NCBI GenBank assembly: GCA_002069975.1
Contig: MWCJ01000022.1
Location: 1 to 44,882, forward strand
Source of the DNA: Bacteroidetes bacterium ADurb.Bin217
GTDB taxonomy: Bacteria; Bacteroidota; Bacteroidia; Bacteroidales; UBA1715
Direction: 5' to 3'
Length of the DNA stretch: 44,882 nucleotides
The translations under genes and the position numbers were made by a program. Of the stretch, positions 9,340-18,662 are shown in pieces. The notes beneath the pieces are model-generated. The model worked only from the letters and a program-made list of their open reading frames with translations. It searched no databases and was not told the origin of the DNA. Each line of letters starts with the position of its first letter. Within the stretch, counting starts at the first letter, position 1.

Positions 9340-10732
9340 TTTTCATATCCCAATACTGCGAATGATGTAATTGTTTGTACCGAAACGAAGTAAGTACACT
9401 ATCAAATTGTTCCATTGGTCCTCTACAAGTAATTACGTGTATAGTATCAAATTGTGAAATAAAAGTACTATCGAAAGTTTGCGGATTATCTAAAAAATGC
9501 ACATGTTCGGCACTAAGTAATTCAAGTGTTCGTGTATGATTTTTAAAATAATCAATATTATAATAATACGCAAATGCTCTATATGTATACCATGGACTTA
9601 CAAATACAGCGGTAGACTCCGATTTTTGAGTAAGCGGCGGCACAACTTTATTCCATTGTTCCGGACGCGGTTGATAAACCGAAAATGAATACAAATATGA
9701 TATTCCAACTACACCTGCAACAGTATACTGAATATACTTACCTACTTTTAAAACACTGAATGCATAACCTACGAGTATACATAATCCCAAATTGGTAAAT
9801 AAGAGTGTTCGAATAAGAAACTGCGGCGAAAATTGTGAAACAATATAATTGAGCACTATTGGCACAACAAACCATATAGCTAAACTCAAAAATTGTTTGA
9901 TATTCCATGAAGAATTAAGCATATGCGGTTTTTGTATGGCAACATACAATACTCCCAAACACAACAATGCAAACACTACCACAGCAGCTTTAGAATTAGA
10001 CAGCACTATAAGAATATTTACAAAATCGCCCCAATTTGGTGATTTAATCCAACCTGCATTACTTGGTGCATTTTGAAATACAGTAAGAATCCAAGGAAAA
10101 AATAAGATACACGAAATTATTTGACTTATACAATAGTGCCAAAATGCTTTGGTATGAGTTCGAAAATGTAGTAATGCTATAATTCCCTGAGCAATATGAA
10201 CATATATACTTGTATAATGAAACAGTAATAATGCAACATTTATAAGTGCCAACAATATCAAAAATCGTTTGTTTGGCGACCGTAATAAAGAAAAAAACAC
10301 ATACATAGAAAGCATGATAAAAAAGCCAAGAACTGCATATGTACGTATTTCATGCGAATAATACAATTGCACATTTGAACCAAGATACAGTATCGAGGCA
10401 AATATCGCGGTAGGTATATTACAGAATTTTTTTGCAAACAAGGCTATCATTAAACCGGTTGCCACACTTGCAAGCACCGAAAATAATTTTGCAGCCATAG
10501 CTGAAACGCCAAAAAGAGTAACCCAAATATGCAGCAGAAATAAATATAAAGGTGGATTCGAATCTTGTAAACTTTGAGCATATATTTCTTGAAACGACTG
10601 TTGAGCTATACTCAAACTATATGGTTCGTCGGTGTATAATGTTTCTTGACTTATAAATGCAAGTTTTAGTACTATGTGTAATACAAGTACAAGTAAAATA
10701 AACCAATTAAAATGTTTAGCAATGTTATTCAT
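9311..10732 (-). CDS. GT39-like integral membrane glycosyltransferase
   Basis: A 473-residue protein with about 11-12 membrane helices. The first extracytoplasmic loop carries the acidic pair in LYTDEPYSL, followed by DSNPPLYLFLLHIW; this layout is typical of the dolichyl/undecaprenyl-phosphate-sugar:acceptor transferases (GT39, ArnT-like, PF13231), where the Asp is the catalytic or metal-binding acid. A short hydrophilic C-terminal domain follows the last helix. It starts 5 bases after the GT2 gene at 10738-11667, which makes a likely donor (polyprenyl-phosphate sugar) supplier. The transferred sugar and acceptor cannot be read from the sequence. Confidence 0.8.
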   Translation of the reverse strand: MNNIAKHFNWFILLVLVLHIVLKLAFISQETLYTDEPYSLSIAQQSFQEIYAQSLQDSNPPLYLFLLHIWVTLFGVSAMAAKLFSVLASVATGLMIALFAKKFCNIPTAIFASILYLGSNVQLYYSHEIRTYAVLGFFIMLSMYVFFSLLRSPNKRFLILLALINVALLLFHYTSIYVHIAQGIIALLHFRTHTKAFWHYCISQIISCILFFPWILTVFQNAPSNAGWIKSPNWGDFVNILIVLSNSKAAVVVFALLCLGVLYVAIQKPHMLNSSWNIKQFLSLAIWFVVPIVLNYIVSQFSPQFLIRTLLFTNLGLCILVGYAFSVLKVGKYIQYTVAGVVGISYLYSFSVYQPRPEQWNKVVPPLTQKSESTAVFVSPWYTYRAFAYYYNIDYFKNHTRTLELLSAEHVHFLDNPQTFDSTFISQFDTIHVITCRGPMEQFDSVLTSFRYKQLHHSQYWDMKNAIYVRSHQ

Positions 10733-10737
10733 AGTAT

Positions 10738-11667
10738 TTATGCAATATTTGTATCTTCAACCACATACAAAGGACGTTTGCGAACAGCATTCATAATTCG
10801 CCACAAGTATTCTCCTATAATTCCTAAACAAATAAGTTGTACGCCACCCAAAAACAATATAGTAAGCATAAGTGATGGCCAACCTTGTACAGAAGTATGC
10901 AAAATATATTTCGAAATTAATACATAAATTACCATTAAAAATGCAATACCAGAAACTATAAACCCAAATATTGAAGCTAATTTTAAAGGATAACTCGAAA
11001 ATGAAGTTATGCCATCAATTGCAAATTTTGTCATTTTTTTAAGTGAATATCCTGTTTTACCAAACTTACGTTCGTCGCGTTCAAAATATACAAATGTGGT
11101 TGAAAACCCTGTCCATGCTACTTGACCACGAATATATTTATCTGGCTCATCCATCGACCTAATTGCATCTGCTACTTTTTTATCAATAATTCTATAATCG
11201 CCGGTATCTACAGGTATATCAACATGTGTAATCCGTTTCAAAATTCGATAGTACAATTTAGCAGTAATTTTTTTAAAAAAAGTTTCTCCCTTTCGCGATA
11301 CTCGTTTTGCTCCTACTATTTTATAACCTTCATTATATTTTGCATATAATTCCGGAATTAATTCCGGTGGATCTTGCAAATCCCCATCAATAATAACTAT
11401 AGCATTGCCTTTTGCATAATGCAAACCTGCTGTAACCGCTATTTGATGCCCAAAATTTCTGCTAAAATTAATATACAATACATGTGAATCTGTGGTAGCA
11501 ATTTTTTTTAATTCCTGAATTGACGAATCTTTACTGCCATCGTTAACAAATAATATTTCGTATGATTTAGTAATACCTGAAACAGATTGAGTTACTCTAT
11601 TATATAATTCTGATATAATAGGAGCTTCGTTATAAATCGGAACAATAATGCTTAATTCTGGATTCAT
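10738..11667 (-). CDS. GtrB/ArnC-like GT2 polyprenyl-phosphate glycosyltransferase
   Basis: A 309-residue family 2 glycosyltransferase of the DPM1/GtrB/ArnC type. The N-terminal GT-A domain (1-about 225) shows IVPIYNE, FVNDGSKD, SRNFGHQIAVTAGL and the metal-binding stretch DGDLQDPPE. Two membrane helices follow (about 230-255 and 265-290). Such enzymes move a sugar from a nucleotide to undecaprenyl phosphate on the cytoplasmic face. It sits between two GT-C transferase genes with 5- and 11-base gaps, so it very likely makes the lipid-linked donor they use. The exact sugar is not readable. Confidence 0.9.
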   Translation of the reverse strand: MNPELSIIVPIYNEAPIISELYNRVTQSVSGITKSYEILFVNDGSKDSSIQELKKIATTDSHVLYINFSRNFGHQIAVTAGLHYAKGNAIVIIDGDLQDPPELIPELYAKYNEGYKIVGAKRVSRKGETFFKKITAKLYYRILKRITHVDIPVDTGDYRIIDKKVADAIRSMDEPDKYIRGQVAWTGFSTTFVYFERDERKFGKTGYSLKKMTKFAIDGITSFSSYPLKLASIFGFIVSGIAFLMVIYVLISKYILHTSVQGWPSLMLTILFLGGVQLICLGIIGEYLWRIMNAVRKRPLYVVEDTNIA

Positions 11668-11678
11668 GAATTTAAAAT

Positions 11679-13154
11679 TTAAGGGGTTGAAACAACTTTA
11701 GGGGAATGTATGGTATATACCTTTGCCATATATCGTTTTGCTATTATTGTATATTCATAGTTTTGTTCAATATATTCTATCATTGCCGGTTGCGAAGCTA
11801 TAACATGAGAGCCAGGAGCTAACGATTCTGCATTTTTTTTAATTGTAATACTACCGCCACTACGTTGATACAATGTTGTATAAAATAAAATATGAGCATT
11901 ATATCCTTTATATGCAATAATATAAGGAGTATCAAATTGCTTTTGCTCAATTTTTTCGCGCAAATAATACGATATGCTATAAATATCTTGCGAATGTATA
12001 TATACCTTAGAATCATGGTGCAAGCGTTGTATGATTGAACCATAGGAATAACCAAATATTGAAATAAATATGCTTGCACAAATTATAATTCGTATGCGTT
12101 GGCTAATCCACTGTTCTGTTACTTCATAAAGCCTCTGAATACCAAAGGCAATAATTATTGAAAATAGTGGATACAATAATGCATCGTACCACAAATTTTT
12201 TGAACCATTGCCTATGACAAATAAAAATATACCTGCAGTAGTAATCAAAAGAATTAAAAAATCTCTTTGTTCTTTTGTTGCTTTGTACAACGAAATAGGT
12301 ATTGCTATACATAACACATATATCCACGGTACAAATCGAGAATTAAAAAAATTTTTGATATAATATTCAATACCGGATTGTGTATTAGCATATCGTGGAA
12401 AAAGTTCTTCATTCCACACTGTTTCAACATAACCGGGATTTATAGAATTGCGATACCAATAATAGAATGCTACACATACTATATACACCGCACATGCTAT
12501 ATAAAATCTATAATCTTTAATAATTGGCAATATTTTTCGCATATACACAACAAACAACACAATACCGGGTATATACATGAATGAAACTATAGATTTGGTG
12601 TATGTAGCACACAATAAAAAAATGAACCCGAAAATTAAATTTCTAACTTTTTGATTGTGTACTATATAAAGATAAAAATGTAATAATGAGCTACATGCAA
12701 AAAACACTAGTAAGGCATCGTGATCGCCTGTTCGAGCTATATGTCTATCTATATAGCCTTGCGTGCTAATAAGCACCAAAGCAGCCATATATCCCACATA
12801 TGGTAACGAAAATTTTTTTTTCAAGGTAATTATAATAGTTACTGCTAACGATAGTGTTGCAAGTATCGATGGAAATCGAATAGCAAATTCATTTATACCA
12901 AATACTTTAAAACTTAGCAATTGCAACCAAATTAACAGTGGCGGTTTTACTTCCCACATATCGGGAGCACCATTAAAATGACGCACAAAATATTCTTTAT
13001 TTGCAAGCATTTCCAAAGCATTTACCGCATTTCGCGATTCGTCCCATAATACAATTACCGGAGTATCAATATATAAAAATAACGGCACACACAGTATTGC
13101 AAATACTATTACAAATTCCCAATATTTTCTTGAATGTAAGTACTGTGTCAGCAT
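11679..13154 (-). CDS. ArnT-like (GT39/GT83) integral membrane glycosyltransferase
   Basis: A 491-residue membrane protein with about 11 helices. The first periplasmic loop has LWDESRNAVNALEML and, further on, WEVKPPLLIWLQ; Asp-Glu in this place and the K-P-P-L motif are typical of ArnT and related transferases that take a sugar from undecaprenyl phosphate. The small C-terminal soluble part (about 385-491) is less conserved. The gene lies 5 bases after the 651-residue transferase and 11 bases before the GT2 gene, inside the lpxH-headed operon. By family and context it probably modifies lipid A or another envelope glycan; this is inference. Confidence 0.82.
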   Translation of the reverse strand: MLTQYLHSRKYWEFVIVFAILCVPLFLYIDTPVIVLWDESRNAVNALEMLANKEYFVRHFNGAPDMWEVKPPLLIWLQLLSFKVFGINEFAIRFPSILATLSLAVTIIITLKKKFSLPYVGYMAALVLISTQGYIDRHIARTGDHDALLVFFACSSLLHFYLYIVHNQKVRNLIFGFIFLLCATYTKSIVSFMYIPGIVLFVVYMRKILPIIKDYRFYIACAVYIVCVAFYYWYRNSINPGYVETVWNEELFPRYANTQSGIEYYIKNFFNSRFVPWIYVLCIAIPISLYKATKEQRDFLILLITTAGIFLFVIGNGSKNLWYDALLYPLFSIIIAFGIQRLYEVTEQWISQRIRIIICASIFISIFGYSYGSIIQRLHHDSKVYIHSQDIYSISYYLREKIEQKQFDTPYIIAYKGYNAHILFYTTLYQRSGGSITIKKNAESLAPGSHVIASQPAMIEYIEQNYEYTIIAKRYMAKVYTIHSPKVVSTP

Positions 13155-13159
13155 TTTGT

Positions 13160-15115
13160 TTATTTGCGTAATTCTATGAAAATATCATCAACATAAGCTT
13201 CGGAATTACTTTTGTTTTTTATAAAAAATGATATGGTATCTATGTCATGTAAATATCGTTTTGTATAGGTCAATTCTATTTTATTCCACTCATTTTTTGG
13301 AGAATTGGCAGGAGTGGTAACTTCAGAATAATAACGAGTTTGTTTATGCGTGCAAGCCATAATAAGCTGATCACACTCCCCATACACATATGCTTGCACC
13401 CTAACTGTATGATAATCATTCGGAATTTTTGCACATATATAATTCCCCGTTTTTGACGTAATTACTCGAGAATTTTTTCCTGTTCGAGAAATACGAGTTG
13501 TAGTATTTCCGGGTACAAAATCTTCTTCAAACGAATTTGATATATATGATATGTATGGAGCACTTAATCTATCTATAGTTTTATACACATAATCTCTTTG
13601 AAATGTGGTATCGGAGTGACTAATTTTAAATAACGTTAGATTTTTAGGAAATACCGCTATAGGATTATTAAAAAAACGCGAAAATTTTGGATTATCAATT
13701 ATTGCAGTATCATTAATAAGAGCATATTTACAATCTTGTAATGCTATTGGCATTTTGTATGCATTTGCTTGCGATATAGTCCAGCCTTTTTGGTTTATTA
13801 AATATAAGGAATTATTTGGTGTCCAATCATTATAGGACACAAATTTATCGTTAGGACTAATACCTAATGCTCGCAATTTAGGTTCTAAATTGTAATATGG
13901 CGAAAAGTCATTGTCCCAACTGTAATATACTCCTCCGTATCTCGATTCTTGATGTTTACGAGCATGAATTGACGAATATACACCCAGAGAAAGCAGTAAA
14001 ACTAAAACAATGTGCCAGGTAAAACGAAATCTGATTTTTTGGACAGTCGTAACAAACATAAGCATATGAAAAAACACTGCAGGAAGCAATGTAATTATGT
14101 AATAATCATGATCTTTGAATTGTGGAAGCATGAGTATAAAAAAGGCAATGGCTCCTAAATACAGTAAAAGGGTAATAGTAAACAATAACCGAGAAACTTG
14201 TTTGTACAAAATAGCACTTATTACACTTATGCCCAGTAAAAACCAATACATTGTGTAACTATAATAAAATGGTATCCACTGCCACGAAATTGATTTCCAC
14301 ACTTCGCGAAATGTATCAATAGATTTTGGTGAATGTAAACGCAAACTAAATTGTCTGTTACCGCTCGATTCTGTTAAATACCTAGCATATTTATACCAAA
14401 TAAGAGTAACAACTATTACTGTAATTCCACATACTATCCATGCAAGCATTTGTTTTCTCGTTAGTTGCAATGATATAAACCGAATACTATGTAACACAAT
14501 AAGAGCAAATACAACAACAACACTAATAAGCGATACTAGTTTGGTAAGACTTGCCAATGACAAAAATAGTGTCCATAAAAATAGAGCCGATAATTTTTTG
14601 GTATGTATATATGAAAACGCATAAAACCACGAAATCATTACAAATCCTAAACTTGCAGTATCGGGATTATAATTGGGGGAATAATATACCAAAATAGGCG
14701 ATAAAAACCAGACTACAGCAATACTCATAGCTATCCATGCATGGCGGGTAAACAAACGTGCGGTTCGTATAGCATATACAATTCCCAATGTAATGGTTAT
14801 GAGCATAAGAAACCGAAACCAAAAATCGTGAAATCCAAACACTTTGTAACAAATAGCTGCACCATAATTAATAATAGGAAATTCTAATCCGGTAATACCC
14901 GAAGTGTTCCTACAGCCATGTACTTGAGGTTTAAAAAAATTCATACCTTCTTGTGCATAATTTAAGGCTACCGACGCACGCGATGCTTGTGCACTCTGAT
15001 GAATAGATATAGGGGGATATTGTAATGCTTGATGAAATCCTAAAAACCAATATAATACAATAAGTAAACAACAGGTAGTTATCCAAAAAAATAAAGAAGA
15101 TTTAAGAAATTTCAT
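13160..15115 (-). CDS. GT-C-like membrane protein with C-terminal beta domain
   Basis: A 651-residue protein with about 10-11 membrane helices in the first 400 residues and a long hydrophilic C-terminal part. The last 130 residues (about 520-651) look like a beta-sandwich, carbohydrate-binding-like domain. The N-terminal loop reads HQSAQASRASVALNYAQEG and then GLEFPIINYGAAICYKVFG, as in a Bacteroidota GT39-like family, but the Asp I remember in the form HQxAQADR is Ser here. This could mean lost or changed catalysis. It lies 18 bases after the GT2 gene at 15134-16057 and 5 bases before the ArnT-like gene. Confidence 0.72.
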   Translation of the reverse strand: MKFLKSSLFFWITTCCLLIVLYWFLGFHQALQYPPISIHQSAQASRASVALNYAQEGMNFFKPQVHGCRNTSGITGLEFPIINYGAAICYKVFGFHDFWFRFLMLITITLGIVYAIRTARLFTRHAWIAMSIAVVWFLSPILVYYSPNYNPDTASLGFVMISWFYAFSYIHTKKLSALFLWTLFLSLASLTKLVSLISVVVVFALIVLHSIRFISLQLTRKQMLAWIVCGITVIVVTLIWYKYARYLTESSGNRQFSLRLHSPKSIDTFREVWKSISWQWIPFYYSYTMYWFLLGISVISAILYKQVSRLLFTITLLLYLGAIAFFILMLPQFKDHDYYIITLLPAVFFHMLMFVTTVQKIRFRFTWHIVLVLLLSLGVYSSIHARKHQESRYGGVYYSWDNDFSPYYNLEPKLRALGISPNDKFVSYNDWTPNNSLYLINQKGWTISQANAYKMPIALQDCKYALINDTAIIDNPKFSRFFNNPIAVFPKNLTLFKISHSDTTFQRDYVYKTIDRLSAPYISYISNSFEEDFVPGNTTTRISRTGKNSRVITSKTGNYICAKIPNDYHTVRVQAYVYGECDQLIMACTHKQTRYYSEVTTPANSPKNEWNKIELTYTKRYLHDIDTISFFIKNKSNSEAYVDDIFIELRK

Positions 15116-15133
15116 TTTAATAGTATGGATTAT

Positions 15134-16057
15134 CTATTTTTTCTTGATTATATACCCCGGTCTGCCTTTTACTTCTTCGTGAATTTTCCATATATATTCG
15201 GCTACAATACCAAGCGAAAGTAATATTAGTCCACTAAAAAATGCTACAAAAGCCAATATAGATGTCCAACCGGGCATAGACACACCACCTATTGATGTTT
15301 GTCCGGTAAGTTTAATATACGTTAAGAGTATTATTAATCCTATGGAGCATATAAATGCTAGTAATCCTAAGCGAGATATAAATTTAATAGGAAATGTTGA
15401 TGATGCCAAAATAGTATCCATTGCCAATTTCATTTTCTTTTTGAAAGTCCATCGCGATTTGTTTTTTACCGTAGGACGTTCAAAAGGAATAAACACCGGA
15501 TCAAATCCTAATCGTAAAACCTCAACAGTTGTAGATGTATTGCGAGGAGAAATTTGATTGTTCAAAATATCTATAACCTCTCTGTCTATTAAAAACCCGT
15601 CGGCACCGCCTTTAGGAAAAGTAACATCGGTTATAGAATTCATCATTTTATAATACAAATTCGAAAATGAATCTTTTATTTTTCCGTCGTTTCTACTTAT
15701 TCTATAGGGCATTACAATTTTATGTCCTTTTTGCCAGGTGCGATACATTTTAATTATAATTTCTAAAGGCATTTGCTCATCATCGGGAATAGATGTGGCA
15801 CAATCGCCTTTACAAACTGTAAATGCGGCAAATTTAGAATAATGACTGGTGTAGTTTTTACTCAATTGATAAGAACGAACCCGCGAATCTTGTTTTTCTA
15901 ATTCTAAAGCAACTTGGTAAGAATTATCTTTAGAACCATCGTCCATTATTATGAACTCAAACGGAATTTGCTCTTGTTCTAAAGCTTTGCTTACACGATT
16001 AAAAACATTTACAATTCGTTTTTCGCTATAATATGAAAGTAAGATTATTGAGTACAT
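15134..16057 (-). CDS. Second GtrB/ArnC-like GT2 glycosyltransferase
   Basis: A 307-residue GT2 enzyme with an N-terminal GT-A domain (1-about 225; IILLSYYSE, IMDDGSKDNS, acidic metal site SIPDDEQMP) and two C-terminal membrane helices (about 228-250 and 265-290). The sugar-lipid carrier is probably undecaprenyl phosphate. It resembles the other GT2 of this operon in architecture but is clearly divergent, so the two probably load different sugars. It starts 9 bases after the aminotransferase gene, which suggests that it uses the amino sugar that enzyme helps make, as ArnC does with the product of ArnB. Confidence 0.87.
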   Translation of the reverse strand: MYSIILLSYYSEKRIVNVFNRVSKALEQEQIPFEFIIMDDGSKDNSYQVALELEKQDSRVRSYQLSKNYTSHYSKFAAFTVCKGDCATSIPDDEQMPLEIIIKMYRTWQKGHKIVMPYRISRNDGKIKDSFSNLYYKMMNSITDVTFPKGGADGFLIDREVIDILNNQISPRNTSTTVEVLRLGFDPVFIPFERPTVKNKSRWTFKKKMKLAMDTILASSTFPIKFISRLGLLAFICSIGLIILLTYIKLTGQTSIGGVSMPGWTSILAFVAFFSGLILLSLGIVAEYIWKIHEEVKGRPGYIIKKK

Positions 16058-16066
16058 GTCTGTTTT

Positions 16067-17122
16067 TTATAATGAATTCCACATTTTACCATGCAAAGGT
16101 AAACTAAATACTTTACGTGCCAAATCGTCGGCTATTGGAAAGATTTGCCCTGCAAATTGGGTTTTATAGGCATTAGATTTATATGGTGGTATCGGATAAT
16201 GAATTAAACATTTATACCCCATATTTTCAAGAGCAAGTATATCGGCTTCGCGTTGTTCCGATTGCACCACAAACTGGTGATATACGTGATAGTACCCTTG
16301 AGGTTCCACCGGAAAAATCCATGCTTTATCTGAAAATTCACGCCAAAAGACTTCAGCAGTTTGGCGTCGCATGGTATTCCAATTATGCAAATGTTTTAGT
16401 TTAATGCGAAGCAAAGCGGCTTGTATTTCATCCAATCGCGAATTGTACCCTATCATTTCGTTCTGATATCTGACTTCGGAACCATAATTTCGCAACATTT
16501 GAATTTTTTTTGCTATTGCAGCATCATTGGTAGTTACAGCACCGGCATCGCCATATGCACCTAAATTTTTGGTAGGATAAAAACTAAATGCATTTACATG
16601 TCCCCAATTACCGGCTTGCTTACCGGCATACGAAGCTCCATGAGCCTGAGCACAATCTTCTACTACATATAGATTGTGTTTTTGGGCTAATCCCATAATT
16701 GCCGGCATATCGCACAACAAACCATACAAATGTACCGGGAGTATAGCTTTCGTTTTTTTCGTAATCCTCTCCTCAATTCGTATAGGATCTATATTGTGTG
16801 TAAGCGGGTGGGGTTCTACAAATACAGGCGTTGCCCCTACATGCGACACTGCCAAAACCGATGCTATATAAGTATTTGAAGGAACTAACACTTCGTCGCC
16901 GGCACCTATTTCTAAAGCTTTGAGAGCAAGTATTAATGCATCTAATCCGTTTGCCACACCCACGCAGTGCTGTACACCAACAGACAATGCAAATTCTTGT
17001 TCAAATGCTTTTACTTCTTCTCCCAAAACATACCAACCTTTTGCAAAAAACTCTTGCATTTTTACTTGAACTTCTGTTTCTATAGCAGCATATTCTGCTT
17101 TAAAATCATTGGGCAGTATCAT
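16067..17122 (-). CDS. DegT/DnrJ/EryC1-type sugar aminotransferase
   Basis: A PLP-dependent aminotransferase of 351 residues that puts an amino group on a nucleotide-linked keto sugar, usually with glutamate as donor. Visible motifs are [16 protein letters not shown] (substrate loop), [18 protein letters not shown] (Asp for the PLP ring nitrogen) and [16 protein letters not shown], where Lys185 should bind PLP. It resembles FdtB/QdtB-type 3-amino-3,6-dideoxyhexose transaminases and more distantly ArnB. No ketoisomerase or dTDP-glucose gene is beside it, so the sugar remains open. It is ten bases downstream of lpxH. Confidence 0.88.
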   Translation of the reverse strand: MILPNDFKAEYAAIETEVQVKMQEFFAKGWYVLGEEVKAFEQEFALSVGVQHCVGVANGLDALILALKALEIGAGDEVLVPSNTYIASVLAVSHVGATPVFVEPHPLTHNIDPIRIEERITKKTKAILPVHLYGLLCDMPAIMGLAQKHNLYVVEDCAQAHGASYAGKQAGNWGHVNAFSFYPTKNLGAYGDAGAVTTNDAAIAKKIQMLRNYGSEVRYQNEMIGYNSRLDEIQAALLRIKLKHLHNWNTMRRQTAEVFWREFSDKAWIFPVEPQGYYHVYHQFVVQSEQREADILALENMGYKCLIHYPIPPYKSNAYKTQFAGQIFPIADDLARKVFSLPLHGKMWNSL

Positions 17123-17132
17123 ATATGTATAA

Positions 17133-17906
17133 TTATCGAACTATTCCGCTTGCGGGATGTAATTCGGGTTTAAAAATTTCTAATTTCAATTCGGTTCCAT
17201 CAAATACAGCATAACTCGTATTGGTAATCCAATTACCCAAATTAACATATGTTGATGTTTCGTTTATAGGTTTGTACACAGCTACATGTCTGTGTCCAAA
17301 CACAAAATAATCTATATGTTGTGTTTGCAAAACATCGCGAGCATGGAGCAAAAGCCATTCTTTTTCATCGCCCAAGTAGTTTGCCGACTGATATACTTTA
17401 GCTTTTCGATTATGAGCCGACCATCGATGAGCAAATGCAAATGCTCCATTGGGATGAAGTCGAGAAAAAAACCATTGCAGTACTTTATTGGTAAATACAG
17501 CATGCAAAAAATTCATGCCCTTATCATATGGACCTAATGCATGTCCGTGGTGAATATAAAACGTTTTAGAATTATAGGTTTTTACTACCGGTTGTTCTAA
17601 TATCTTAACTCCTATTTCGTCTGCCAAATAACTTCCTAACCATTGGTCGTGATTGCCTTTAAACATATACACGGGTATGCCGGCATCCGTAAATTCGGCA
17701 ATTTTTGCTAAAAATCTCACATATCCTTTGGGCACTACCCAAGTATATTCATACCAAAAGTCGAAAATATCACCCAACAAATATAATTCGCTACACTGAG
17801 GTTGAATATATGTAAGCCATTGTACAAGTAATTGTTCCCGTTCTCTGCTTTTAGTTGCATGAGGGTAGCCTAAATGAAAATCCGATGCAAAAAATATCTG
17901 TTTCAA
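17133..17906 (-). CDS. lpxH: UDP-2,3-diacylglucosamine diphosphatase LpxH
   Basis: LpxH cleaves UDP-2,3-diacylglucosamine to lipid X and UMP at the inner membrane, an early step of lipid A synthesis. The 257-residue protein shows the calcineurin-like metallophosphoesterase motifs in order: [31 protein letters not shown] and GHRHV. The first codon is TTG (17906-17904): the frame is closed by TAG 12 bases upstream and no ATG occurs before the catalytic motifs. It heads an operon of eight closely packed genes for envelope glycan work, which fits a lipid A context. A -7-like TATCTTTG lies at 17955-17948. Confidence 0.88.
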   Translation of the reverse strand: MKQIFFASDFHLGYPHATKSREREQLLVQWLTYIQPQCSELYLLGDIFDFWYEYTWVVPKGYVRFLAKIAEFTDAGIPVYMFKGNHDQWLGSYLADEIGVKILEQPVVKTYNSKTFYIHHGHALGPYDKGMNFLHAVFTNKVLQWFFSRLHPNGAFAFAHRWSAHNRKAKVYQSANYLGDEKEWLLLHARDVLQTQHIDYFVFGHRHVAVYKPINETSTYVNLGNWITNTSYAVFDGTELKLEIFKPELHPASGIVR

Positions 17907-17947
17907 ATATACTGAATGCTAAGTGTAATCAAACTCATTTTCATGCA

Positions 17948-17955
17948 CAAAGATA
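17948..17955 (-). promoter_or_regulatory. Candidate -7 box for the lpxH operon
   Basis: On the minus strand TATCTTTG fits TAnnTTTG and lies about 40 bases upstream of the lpxH TTG start. No good TTG is found 19-21 bases further upstream, so only half of the promoter is supported. Confidence 0.35.
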
Positions 17956-17983
17956 CAGAAAGTTTGTATATATGAATGTAGTG

Positions 17984-18014
17984 TTGGTATATTTTACTTG
18001 ATTTTGTATGTTTG
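17984..18014 (+). promoter_or_regulatory. Bacteroidota-type promoter of the Spy/CpxP-like gene
   Basis: TTG at 17984-17986, 20 bases, then TATGTTTG at 18007-18014, an exact fit to TTG-N20-TAnnTTTG. The -7 box covers an in-frame ATG at 18008, which can therefore not be the translation start; the ATG at 18068 is used instead. Confidence 0.7.
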
Positions 18015-18067
18015 AATATAGTATTTTCGTCAACAATAAATCTAATAATAATTTAAAAATTAGTAAT

Positions 18068-18499
18068 ATGAATGTAAAAAGTGTAATTGTAGGTGCCCTA
18101 CTTGTAATTGTGGGCGTAGTTCTTGGGTATGTAATTAGTTCTCAATCGTGTTGCCCACTCAAAAAAGGTGGAATGCCTTGTCCTCCGCCAATGGGACAAT
18201 TTGATGGACCGCATGATCATAATTTCGACAAACATAAAGGTGGAATGCAATTATTCTCGCCTGAATTTTTAGACGAAATTAAAGCTACTGATGAGCAGAA
18301 AAAACAGATTACTGAAATTCTTGACAAAAAACGAGAAGAAATGAAGGCACATCGGGAGCAAATGAAAGCAGAACGCGATAAAGTACATGCTCAAATTATG
18401 CAAGTATTAAACGATGAGCAAAAGGCTGTAGTAGAACAACGTATGAAAGACCGCTCATGTAAAAAAGATTCGACTCGTAATTGTAAAAAAGTTCAATAA
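18068..18499 (+). CDS. Spy/CpxP-like periplasmic protein rich in Cys, His and Met
   Basis: A 143-residue envelope protein starting MNVKSVIVGALLVIVGVVLG, an uncleaved anchor or signal sequence, followed by SSQSCCPLKKGGMPCPPPMG and a His-rich stretch (GPHDHNFDKHKGG). Residues about 75-130 form a Lys/Glu/Gln-rich helix pair with an LTxEQ-like turn (KATDEQKKQITEIL...LNDEQKAVVEQRM), typical of the Spy/CpxP/LTXXQ metal-resistance or periplasmic chaperone family. Five cysteines plus His and Met suggest metal binding. The promoter just upstream fixes the start at 18068. A rho-independent terminator follows, so it is a single-gene unit. Confidence 0.72.
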   Translation: MNVKSVIVGALLVIVGVVLGYVISSQSCCPLKKGGMPCPPPMGQFDGPHDHNFDKHKGGMQLFSPEFLDEIKATDEQKKQITEILDKKREEMKAHREQMKAERDKVHAQIMQVLNDEQKAVVEQRMKDRSCKKDSTRNCKKVQ

Positions 18500-18518
18500 T
18501 TACGTTACATACTCTATT

Positions 18519-18555
18519 AAAAATGGATTTACAATAATGTAAATCCATTTTTTTT
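18519..18555 (+). terminator. Rho-independent terminator after the Spy/CpxP-like gene
   Basis: The arms AAAATGGATTTAC and GTAAATCCATTTT flank a six-base loop (18533-18538), and a run of T follows to 18555. It separates the Spy-like gene from trxA. Confidence 0.85.
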
Positions 18556-18662
18556 GTATAAATATATTTCACGTCAAAGTTTTTTGTATTTTTATAGTTC
18601 AGTAATATTCCATTACTTTGTAATGAAAATTAATTATACAAGTCAAAAAAAATAAAAAGATT

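Noticed and set aside
18008..18067. Longer N-terminus for the Spy/CpxP-like protein
   Set aside because: The ATG at 18008 lies inside the -7 box of a consensus promoter, and the signal-like helix starts only at 18068.
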